DNA from: Candidatus Avimonoglobus intestinipullorum
Lineage (GTDB): Bacteria; Bacillota; Clostridia; UBA1381
DNA length: 7,677 bases
Assembly (NCBI GenBank): GCA_018714645.1
Contig: DVND01000001.1
Location: 1 to 7,677, forward strand
Direction: 5' to 3'
Every line of letters starts with the position of its first letter. Within the stretch, counting starts at the first letter, position 1. The position numbers and the translations under genes are program-made. The notes beneath the pieces were generated by a model, which made no database searches, was not told the DNA's origin, and was given only the letters and a program-made list of their open reading frames with translations. This document shows, piece after piece, positions 1 to 6,300 of the stretch.

Positions 1-130
1 GACGTTTGAATACACGATGGACTACCAGATGCTGGTGCTGCTGTTTTCAGTGCTGCCGCAGCTGATCATCTATGCGATATTCCAGCGCAAGATCATCGGC
101 GGCATTAATATCGGCGGCGTTAAAGGGTAA
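1..130 (+). CDS. Carbohydrate ABC transporter permease, MalG type (C-terminal fragment)
   Basis: This is the 3' end of a gene that begins upstream of the window. The reading frame starts at base 2 and gives 42 residues ending at a TAA at 128-130. The fragment holds the end of the last membrane helix (LVLLFSVLPQLIIYAIFQR) followed by the short cytoplasmic tail KIIGGINIGGVKG. In MalG-family sugar permeases the last helix commonly ends in a P-Q-L-I-I-Y-x-x-F-Q-(R/K) stretch, and the protein finishes with a G-x-(V/I)-K-G tail, so the family assignment is firm even though the coupling (EAA) loop lies outside the window. It would sit in the cytoplasmic membrane and form half of the translocation pore. 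The next gene, 65 bases downstream, encodes a matching solute-binding lipoprotein. The sugar carried cannot be read from this fragment. Confidence 0.9.
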   Translation, partial: TFEYTMDYQMLVLLFSVLPQLIIYAIFQRKIIGGINIGGVKG

Positions 131-150
131 AGCGGTTTATTTTATGTTGT

Positions 151-168
151 AATTTATTTTAATAAATT
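151..168. repeat. AT-only inverted repeat upstream of the solute-binding protein gene
   Basis: AATTTATT at 151-158 is the reverse complement of AATAAATT at 161-168. It lies in the 65-base gap between the permease and the lipoprotein gene. As RNA only the outer six pairs could form around a six-base loop, and all are A-U, so it is too weak for a terminator. It could be a regulator site or chance in AT-rich DNA. Nothing else in the gap stands out apart from the AGGAGG ribosome binding site at 183-188. Confidence 0.3.
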
Positions 169-195
169 AATATAAAAATGTGAGGAGGAAAAACG

Positions 196-1599
196 ATGAA
201 AAAACTTTTGGCAACAATTTTAGCGGGTACACTCTTGCTGAGTGTCTGTGGCTGCGGGAATTCCGGGGAAGGGGAGAATACTGCGGACTCCGGCAAGACG
301 CAGCTTGTGGTGGGGAACTGGCCCGACCAGGAGGGGAATAAAACCTTGTATGACAACCAGATGAAGACAAAGGAAGCGTTTGAAACAGCATATCCGGATA
401 TTGAAATTATTCCTGATGAATATGGCTATGACGTTCAGACCTTTACTGCAAAGGCAGAGGGGGGGACACTCCCGACGTTGTACACAACGCACTTTACTGA
501 AGTGGATAAAATTGTAGATATGGGTTATGCGGCAGATATTACAGACGCTGCGAAAGAGTATGGCTATTATGACAACATGAACGAAGTGATCTTTAACAGC
601 GCTTCCCGTGACGGCAAACTGTACCTCGTCCCAGGCAGCATGTATTCATTGGGCTTGATCCTGAACATGGATTTGTTTGAACAGGCTGGTTTGGTAGAGG
701 AGGACGGAACGCCAATGGCGCCGAAAACGTTCGACGAATTGATTGAAGTTGGTAGGACCATTAAGGAAAAAACAGGTGTACCGGCATTTGTTTTCCCGAC
801 GACAGAAGGCGGCGGCGGCTGGAACTTCACCGTGCTGGCATGGAACTTTGGCGGGACATTCATGGAACAGGATGCTGACGGGAATTGGCAGGCGACCTTT
901 AATTCTCCGGAATGTATTGCAGCGCTGCAATACCTCAAGGATTTGAAATGGGAATATGACCTGCTTCCGCAGAACACACTGGTAAACAATGCAGAAACAT
1001 CGAAGCTGATTGGTACAAACCAGGTTGCAATGTCTTTTGGGCATCCCAGCCAGGCGAGGATCCCGATTAGAAACTACGGTATGAGCAAGGATTCGCTCGG
1101 TTACGCGCAGATGCCGGCAGGGCCGGAGCGCCACGTCACATTGATCGGCGGCGACTATCGCGTCTTTGTGAACGATGCAACGCCGGAAGAGATCGATGCA
1201 GGATTTAAATGGCTGGAATTCATAGGCGTATCTCCAAATCTGACAGAGGATGCAAAGGTACAGATGGAAAATAACGTTAAAACAGATGTTGAAAATGGTA
1301 TGATCATTGGTATTGAAGACCTGAGCCTGTGGGGCGAGGATTCTGAGGTGTATCAATACAATAAAGAATTGAGGGATAAATACTGCAATGTTAACATCAA
1401 CCATATAAAACTCTACAATGACAAGACCGGGTTGGAATTCCAGACGGAAGAACCGGTTTGCGCGCAGGATTTGTACCAAATCTTAGACAGGTGCATCCAG
1501 AACGTCCTGAATAATGAAAATGCAGACTGCGCACAGATTATGGCAGATGCAGCGAATGAATTCCAGACAAATTACCTGGATTACGAAAATGAGAAATAA
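196..1599 (+). CDS. Sugar-type ABC transporter solute-binding lipoprotein
   Basis: A 467-residue extracytoplasmic binding protein of the family 1 (carbohydrate) solute-binding class, expected to capture a sugar or oligosaccharide and hand it to the permease whose end lies just upstream. The start is well supported: AGGAGG at 183-188, then ATG seven bases later, then a lipoprotein signal peptide (MKKLLATILAGTLLLSVCGC). The lipobox V-C-G-C fits lipidation of Cys20; Cys18 is less likely because valine precedes it. A Gly/Ser/Glu-rich linker follows, then the mature fold with typical features: G-N-W at the first strand, a T-L-P-T-L stretch before the first ligand loop, N-M-D-L-F-E-Q-A-G-L from residue 157, a T-F-D-E-L helix near 178, and an aromatic, glycine-rich stretch (GGGGWNF) that may contribute to sugar stacking. 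Length is normal for the family. The ligand cannot be deduced. The ATPase is not in the window, and many such Clostridial systems share one encoded elsewhere. Confidence 0.95.
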   Translation: MKKLLATILAGTLLLSVCGCGNSGEGENTADSGKTQLVVGNWPDQEGNKTLYDNQMKTKEAFETAYPDIEIIPDEYGYDVQTFTAKAEGGTLPTLYTTHFTEVDKIVDMGYAADITDAAKEYGYYDNMNEVIFNSASRDGKLYLVPGSMYSLGLILNMDLFEQAGLVEEDGTPMAPKTFDELIEVGRTIKEKTGVPAFVFPTTEGGGGWNFTVLAWNFGGTFMEQDADGNWQATFNSPECIAALQYLKDLKWEYDLLPQNTLVNNAETSKLIGTNQVAMSFGHPSQARIPIRNYGMSKDSLGYAQMPAGPERHVTLIGGDYRVFVNDATPEEIDAGFKWLEFIGVSPNLTEDAKVQMENNVKTDVENGMIIGIEDLSLWGEDSEVYQYNKELRDKYCNVNINHIKLYNDKTGLEFQTEEPVCAQDLYQILDRCIQNVLNNENADCAQIMADAANEFQTNYLDYENEK

Positions 1600-1623
1600 T
1601 AAACATTTCTTCTAAATAATAAT

Positions 1624-1635
1624 GCACTTCGGTGC
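1624..1635 (+). other. Small UUCG-loop RNA hairpin after the lipoprotein gene
   Basis: GCAC at 1624-1627 and GTGC at 1632-1635 pair around a TTCG tetraloop, with a possible extra T-G wobble at 1623/1636. UUCG loops are unusually stable in RNA. No T-run follows (GAAACAAC comes next), so it is not a normal intrinsic terminator. It lies 25 bases past the lipoprotein stop and 38 bases before the next start, so it could protect the 3' end of a processed lipoprotein transcript or damp downstream expression. That role is inferred; a four-pair stem could also be chance. Confidence 0.45.
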
Positions 1636-1660
1636 GGAAACAACATGAATAAACGCATAT

Positions 1661-1666
1661 GGAGGG
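1661..1666 (+). promoter_or_regulatory. Ribosome binding site for the stalk-domain gene
   Basis: GGAGGG sits seven bases before the ATG at 1674. It fixes the start at 1674 and so shows that the signal peptide upstream of the amber codon belongs to this gene. The GTG at 1791 inside the domain has no comparable site. Confidence 0.75.
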
Positions 1667-1673
1667 AAATACC

Positions 1674-2111
1674 ATGGCGAGGCATATAAAGGCATTCATT
1701 TTAACAGCTTTGCTCCTGTTTGCCGCGCCCGTATTTGCCTAGGAGCGCACCATCTCTGTTATTATTAACGGCGGCACGGTCTATTTTGACGTGCCGCCGT
1801 TGCTATATGAAGACCGGGTGCTGGTCCCGATGCGCCCTGTGTTTGAGGAACTGGGCGCAGATGTGACCTGGGTGGGAGACCGACAGATGATTATTGCCAC
1901 CCATGGAGAACGCGTCATTTTGATGGAAATTGGCATGGATGTGCTTGTGAAGACCAATGTATTGGAGGGAGCAAGCGAACGGATTGCGCTTGACGTGCCG
2001 CCGCAGATTGTGGATGAACGGACACTGGTCCCCATCCGGGCGGTGTCGGAAGCGCTGGGCGCGCAGGTGGAATGGGACGGGACAAAGCAGCAGGTTCTTA
2101 TTACAAAATAA
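1674..2111 (+). pseudogene. Secreted stalk-domain protein (Cu amine oxidase N-terminal type), interrupted by an in-frame amber codon
   Basis: Read from the ATG at 1674 with its GGAGGG site, the frame gives a clean signal peptide (MARHIKAFILTALLLFAAPV then FA, 22 residues), an in-frame TAG at 1740-1742, and then 123 uninterrupted codons to a TAA at 2109-2111. Past the TAG the protein is a typical stalk domain of the copper amine oxidase N-terminal family (PF07833 type). It has two half-repeats: D-V-P-P...R-V-L-V-P-M-R-P-V-F-E-E-L-G-A-D-V-T-W, then D-V-P-P...R-T-L-V-P-I-R-A-V-S-E-A-L-G-A-Q-V-E-W-D. In Clostridia this domain usually occurs on exported or surface proteins; its biochemical role is poorly defined. 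A single C-to-T change from CAG (Gln) would explain the TAG, and Gln is a plausible first mature residue after F-A. The downstream frame shows no other damage, so the lesion is recent, is suppressed, or is a sequence error. A shorter product from the GTG at 1791 would lack export and the first strand, and I do not favour it. Confidence 0.8.
1786..2003 (+). repeat. 14-base direct repeat marking the two halves of the stalk domain
   Basis: TTGACGTGCCGCCG occurs at 1786-1799 and again at 1990-2003, 204 bases apart and in the same reading frame (encoding D-V-P-P). It is the best-preserved DNA trace of the internal duplication of the stalk domain and a possible point for slippage or recombination. 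Confidence 0.7.
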
Positions 2112-3100
2112 CATACAATTTGACAGCGGCGATGGCATTGACCGCAATGTTCCCATCAATGGCTTGGGCGGCGACAATTGATACACATGATATCTTTTTT
2201 GAAGCGGAAGATGTGAGAGAATACGGAGAAGAACTGCTAGTGCAAGACCAGACGGTGGGAACACAAAGTTATGAAAATCTTACAAATGCAAGTGCAACCG
2301 GGAAGGTGACAAATGTAAATGTGATGAATGTTCGAGCTTTAGAAAATGTTGTTGGAAGTGAAGGGAAAGTGACGTTCCAATTTACGGCGCTTTCCGCTGG
2401 AATGTATACGCTAACAGTTTATGGAACACCCGCACGAAATAATTATAATATTATGTCCAAGGTTAGCTACAGCATAAATGGCAGCGAACCAATAAAGATG
2501 ATTTGCGGTGCTCCGGAACAAGAAGATACGGTTGTATCTACGGATTATGATGCAAATGTTAATCTTGCAAAAAATACCGCATTAGTACCTGTGGAACTGA
2601 AAGAGGGGAAAAATACGGTCACATTTATTTTAGATTCCAGCAAATTAAACAGCCTTCAACGGATTTCTTCTTACATTGACTGTGTCGGTTTTACAAAGGT
2701 TGAGGAAGAGGATCCGTATGAACTAAACCTAACCCATGAGATATCAGACGCAGCCGTTGCGGCGGATGGAACGGGGGTATTCCGGTTTATCACAAAATTC
2801 AACCTGACGGGCGATGCGCCGGAGGTGGAAGCATTCGGCACGTATATCATCCCTGAGACGGTTTTTGAGGATGATAATATGCTTGCAGACGGCGCAATTG
2901 TAACGTATACGGAGGAAGCGTCCGAAATTAAGGATGGGGATACCTATACGGCAGATTTGATAAAAATCCCTCCGGAATATTTTGGGGAAAAGCTGTACGC
3001 CATGTCCTATGTAAAATTTGCAGGCGAAGACGACGTGCACTTTTTCAACATTGTCATTGACAGCGACACGGCACAGTGCGTGAATGATTTTATCGAATAA
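2072..3100 (+). CDS. Secreted protein with a carbohydrate-binding-like beta-sandwich and an unassigned C-terminal domain; start region damaged or fused
   Basis: The only upstream ATG in this frame is at 2072 and would give 342 residues, but it lies inside the stalk gene, with AGGTGG only one base before it, which is too close. The protein itself is sound. The hydrophobic stretch NLTAAMALTAMFPSMAWA is a signal-peptide core ending in an A-W-A cleavage site, followed by mature ATIDTHDIFFEAED. Roughly residues 34-210 form a jelly-roll like CBM6/CBM35-type modules: F-F-E-A-E-D opening strand, N-A-S-A-T-G-K, G-M-Y-T-L-T-V-Y-G, S-Y-S-I-N-G-S, K-E-G-K-N-T-V-T-F and closing Y-I-D-C-V-G-F. Residues about 212-342 (from ELNLTHEISDAAVAADGTG) form a second beta-rich domain I do not recognise. 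No catalytic motif is visible. It is paralogous at its N-terminus to the giant protein that starts at 3334. Likely role, by inference: extracellular glycan binding. The N-terminus most likely lost an ATG-AAA-AAA start to a deletion; TTG at 2120 or non-standard initiation are alternatives. Confidence 0.8.
   Translation: MGRDKAAGSYYKITYNLTAAMALTAMFPSMAWAATIDTHDIFFEAEDVREYGEELLVQDQTVGTQSYENLTNASATGKVTNVNVMNVRALENVVGSEGKVTFQFTALSAGMYTLTVYGTPARNNYNIMSKVSYSINGSEPIKMICGAPEQEDTVVSTDYDANVNLAKNTALVPVELKEGKNTVTFILDSSKLNSLQRISSYIDCVGFTKVEEEDPYELNLTHEISDAAVAADGTGVFRFITKFNLTGDAPEVEAFGTYIIPETVFEDDNMLADGAIVTYTEEASEIKDGDTYTADLIKIPPEYFGEKLYAMSYVKFAGEDDVHFFNIVIDSDTAQCVNDFIE
2161..2204 (+). repeat. 44-base block shared with 3399-3442 (copy 1)
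   Basis: This block starts GGCTTGGGCGGCGACAATTG and ends CTTTTTTGAAG. It matches 3399-3442 at 43 of 44 bases; the one difference, at 2188 (T here, C there), is synonymous in a His codon. It encodes the signal-peptide cleavage site and first mature residues (A-W-A-A-T-I-D-T-H-D-I-F-F-E). Sequence on both sides is clearly diverged. Confidence 0.9.
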
Positions 3101-3102
3101 GA

Positions 3103-3108
3103 GAGGAG
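3103..3108 (+). promoter_or_regulatory. Ribosome binding site serving a two-codon mini-ORF and the 49-residue peptide
   Basis: GAGGAG at 3103-3108 lies five bases before an ATG at 3114 and ten before the ATG at 3119. The first ATG opens only ATG-GAA-TGA, and its stop overlaps the second ATG as ATGA. Ribosomes stopping at the mini-ORF could restart on the peptide gene, or simply choose the second ATG. Confidence 0.6.
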
Positions 3109-3118
3109 CGCGAATGGA

Positions 3119-3268
3119 ATGAAAGAATATATAAAGCCGGAAATTTGTATGAAGGAATTTGCGGTAGAGGATATCATCACTGTGTCAGGCGACCCGCAGC
3201 AGGGATTGGCAAAAGGCACTTTTTCGGACAAAAGCGCAGAATGGATTGATACGTGGTTTGGCGCATAA
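3119..3268 (+). CDS. Small 49-residue peptide of unknown function
   Basis: An intact 49-codon gene between the two paralogous secreted proteins: it starts 18 bases after the upstream stop and ends 65 bases before the next start. It has a ribosome binding site at 3103-3108 and a TAA stop at 3266-3268. The peptide begins MKEYIKPEICMKEFAVED and continues I-I-T-V-S-G-D-P-Q-Q-G, ending with an aromatic tail containing E-W-I-D-T-W-F-G-A. There is no signal peptide or membrane segment; one Cys (residue 10) and two Trp are present. From memory, it resembles a broad class of short uncharacterised Firmicutes peptides with a K-x-Y-x-x-P-E opening and a (D/E)-I-(I/L)-T-x-S-G motif near residue 20. I cannot verify this here, and no function is established to my knowledge. 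The boundary after V-S-G-D could be a leader/core junction of a modified peptide, but no modifying enzyme or exporter is in the window. I am fairly sure the gene is real and make no firm claim about what it does. Confidence 0.72.
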   Translation: MKEYIKPEICMKEFAVEDIITVSGDPQQGLAKGTFSDKSAEWIDTWFGA

Positions 3269-3318
3269 ATATGCTTAGAGGATTGGAACAGCCTTAAATA
3301 ACAAAAAACAACTGTGCT

Positions 3319-3326
3319 AAGGAGGG
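3319..3326 (+). promoter_or_regulatory. Strong ribosome binding site for the giant esterase gene
   Basis: AAGGAGGG ends seven bases before the ATG at 3334 and is the strongest such site in the window. It fixes the start of a frame that stays open to the window edge. The 65 bases between the peptide stop and this start show no convincing promoter or terminator. Confidence 0.85.
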
Positions 3327-3333
3327 AAAACGG

Positions 3334-6300
3334 ATGAAGAAAAAAATAATCGCATTGTTAACGGCGATTATGGTAGCTGTTACCATGTTTCCTGCTGCGG
3401 CTTGGGCGGCGACAATTGATACACACGATATCTTTTTTGAAGGGGAAAATCAAGCTTATATAGACACGGAAAACAGCACGGATACATATAATACACTTTC
3501 AAGCGCTGGATGCAGCGGAGGGAAATTTGAAAGATCCCATGTTGCAAGCGGGACGACGCAACTGGCGTATAAATTTGACGCACCCTCTGCAGGTTTGTAT
3601 GAAATGGTGCTTTATGGCGTGCCTTCTGCCGCTACGTATAAGTTCCAATCCAAGGTGCGGTACAGCTTAAACGAGAGCGCGTTTGTAGAGCTTGTTTCCG
3701 GGAACGCTGACCCTGCGGAAAACACAGCAGTACAGGAATCCTATGATGCTGGTGCGGATTTTGCGAAAAACACAGTGAAAGAATATGTACAACTAAGGGA
3801 AGGCGAAAATATACTAATTTTGAAAGCGGATGAGGTATGCGTCCTCGACAGAGTGTGGTTTTATGTAGATTGTATCGGTTTTACCCGGATGGCAGACATT
3901 CCGGAAATCGAAGAGGCGCTGCTGCGGAATCTCACTGTGTCTGGCGCAAGCCTTTCACCGGCGTTCAATGCATACAGGAAAGAATATACGGCAGCCGTTC
4001 CGGGCAATGTGGAATCTGTTTTGATCAACACGGTCCCGGAATTGGACAGCTATGAAGTGGCTGTCACGTACGGAGACGGTGATATACCTGCGCCGGACGG
4101 CGTAGTACCGCTGGAATTTGGAGAAAACACCGTGAAGGTTACGGTGTCCGATCCGGTGGGCGGGCTGCCCTCCAACACGTATACAATTGTTATTACACGG
4201 CCGGAAGCGACGCTTGGCGCGATCAATGTCAACGGCAGCGCTATCAGCGGATTTGCGGAGCAGCAGTTTGCTTATGCATTGGAATATACCAGCCCGGATT
4301 TGGGCGGCAGCACCGCGGCAATTACAGTTGACAAAACAAATGAGGCAGATACGGTCCAGATCACGAACGGGGACGGCAGCGTGGTTTATGAGGACGGCAA
4401 TGTCCCGCTTGCGGAGGGCGAAAACACGATCCGCGTGCTTGTGACGGGGGCGGCAACCGGCGCGCAAAACACATATACGCTTACCATCCAGTTTGCCGAC
4501 CTGATCCGCGTGGAAGCGGAAGCGGCGAGGCAATGGAATGGGCCGGATTATATTGGGGCGTTTGAATATTTGACAAACGCGGCGGCAACCGGCGGCAGGT
4601 TTGCAGGCGTTACAGTGTATGACCCCGTAAAAACGGGCGGGTACCGGTTTGAATTCCCGTTTACAATCCCGGAGGAAGGCAATTACTCCTTCGCCGCGGT
4701 GACAGGCCCCTATGAAAACCAGTACTATAGCCCCTATTCCATTAAAATAGACGATGGCCCGTATTATCCTGTGAATGCGGAGCTGACCCGCGAGAGCCAG
4801 GATCTGGGCGGGAGTTTGTTTAAATATTATTATAATTTAATTGAAACGCTGTCAGCCGGGGAACATACGCTGACGCTGATGTGGGATACGCCGACACAGG
4901 CAAATGCAAACGCGTACACCATGTGGATGGATTATGTGGAGATCCAGGAAACCAATACCCCGCCGGTGCCGTATGCATATCCGAAAAAGGAGCAGAAGCC
5001 GGATATGCGCATCACTTCTGACAAGGCGGCGTATGAGGGGGAAACCGTTGCGGTTGACAAGGATGCAGACACATATTGGCAGATTCTCAGAAGCGATGCG
5101 ATGCAGCAAATTAATGCGGACGCGGCGGAAGCTGCATCTGTGACCTTTACGGTTAATGCGCCGGAGACAGGGGATTATATCTTCCGGGCGGCCACTTCCG
5201 CCTTTGACAGTGCGTTCTACAGCCCATATGAAATCATGGTAAACGGCACGCCTGTTGCGGTCAATTATAACGCATTACAGGAGCAGAAGGCGCTGCTGGG
5301 GCTGGGCGCGGACCTGACCTTGTACCGTTATGCGGACATTGCGCTGAACGCGGGCGAAAATACCATTACCTTTACCCCCACCGGCCTGGTGACGGCCCCC
5401 GGGGACAATGAAGGGCGCAAGGTGTTCCATGTGGACTACATCGAGTTGACCAACGTCAATTCCACAAGCATGGAGACGGTTATTTTGCCGGAAGTGGTGC
5501 TCTATGACAGCGCCGGCGAGGAAATGACGGAGGGGCTTTCCGGCGGCGAACCCTTCTATATCGGTTCTAAAATGATCAATATGGCGCAGGAGGATCAGGA
5601 GCTACAGATTGTAGCTGCGGTTTATAACGGCGGCGCACTGTATGACATGTCTATTGAGGCATTTGATCTTCCGGGCAGCTATGAGGAAGCGGACTATGTT
5701 TCCCAAAAGCTGTTTACAGCGCCGGAAGCGTTGGATAACTGTGAAATAAAATTGTTTGCATGGGACGGCGTTGGGGATATGACGCCGCTGGCTGAGCCTG
5801 CGAAAATCAGCAATATCAACGAAGCCAACGTGATTACGGGCGATTATTCGGATACGATGCCCGGGGACGAGGTGAAGCTGTATAACGATAAGGATGCGGT
5901 GATTGTCGTTTCGGACGGAAAGCGGCAGCCCACAATTTCTACTGCTTATGACGACGTCAAAGAGAGCGACACAATCAAACAAGCCTGGTCGACAAACGCG
6001 GCGGCGGACGAATATGCAACCTACACCTATACGGTCAACGTGCAGGAGGATGGGGAATATGAATTTTACACAGTGGCAAATAATTATGCGGGGGATCAAT
6101 GGGTCAGCCCGTATACGGTTTCTGTCAACGGGGAACAGCTGACATTGGACGGTTCAACTGTAAAGGAATTAGAAAAATTACATAATAACAATGAATTTAT
6201 CAGATACCAATTCCCAAACCTGCATTTAAAAGCGGGGGACAATACCATCCAATTCAGGGCGGTGGTCAATAGCCAGGGATGGCTGTCATTCCGGATGGAT

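Noticed and set aside
147..176. Possible promoter (TTGTAA, 18-base gap, TATAAA) before the lipoprotein gene
   Set aside because: The match is fair, but transcription would begin about base 183, inside the AGGAGG ribosome binding site, leaving no usable leader. The match is probably chance in AT-rich sequence.
646..1479. Long open frame of 277 codons on the reverse strand
   Set aside because: It lies fully inside the well-supported solute-binding protein gene, its product has no recognisable domain, and no ribosome binding site or context supports it. The other reverse-strand frames (for example 3955-4533, 5602-6099 and 6286-7020) are shadows of the esterase gene for the same reasons.
1645..1689. 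14-codon mini-ORF overlapping the stalk gene start
   Set aside because: It has only a weak site upstream and no leader-peptide features such as runs of one amino acid or a following attenuator, so it is most likely incidental.
1791..2111. Independent stalk-domain gene starting at the GTG at 1791
   Set aside because: The domain continues upstream in frame to the amber codon and, beyond it, to a proper signal peptide and ribosome binding site. Starting at 1791 would remove the first strand and export signal.
3273..3320. CTTAG...CTAAG inverted repeat that might mask the ribosome binding site of the esterase gene
   Set aside because: Only five pairs with a loop of nearly 40 bases, too weak to be meaningful without conservation data.
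3269..3333. Search for a terminator or promoter between the peptide gene and the esterase gene
   Set aside because: No GC-rich stem with a T-run and no convincing -35/-10 pair; only the ribosome binding site is supported.
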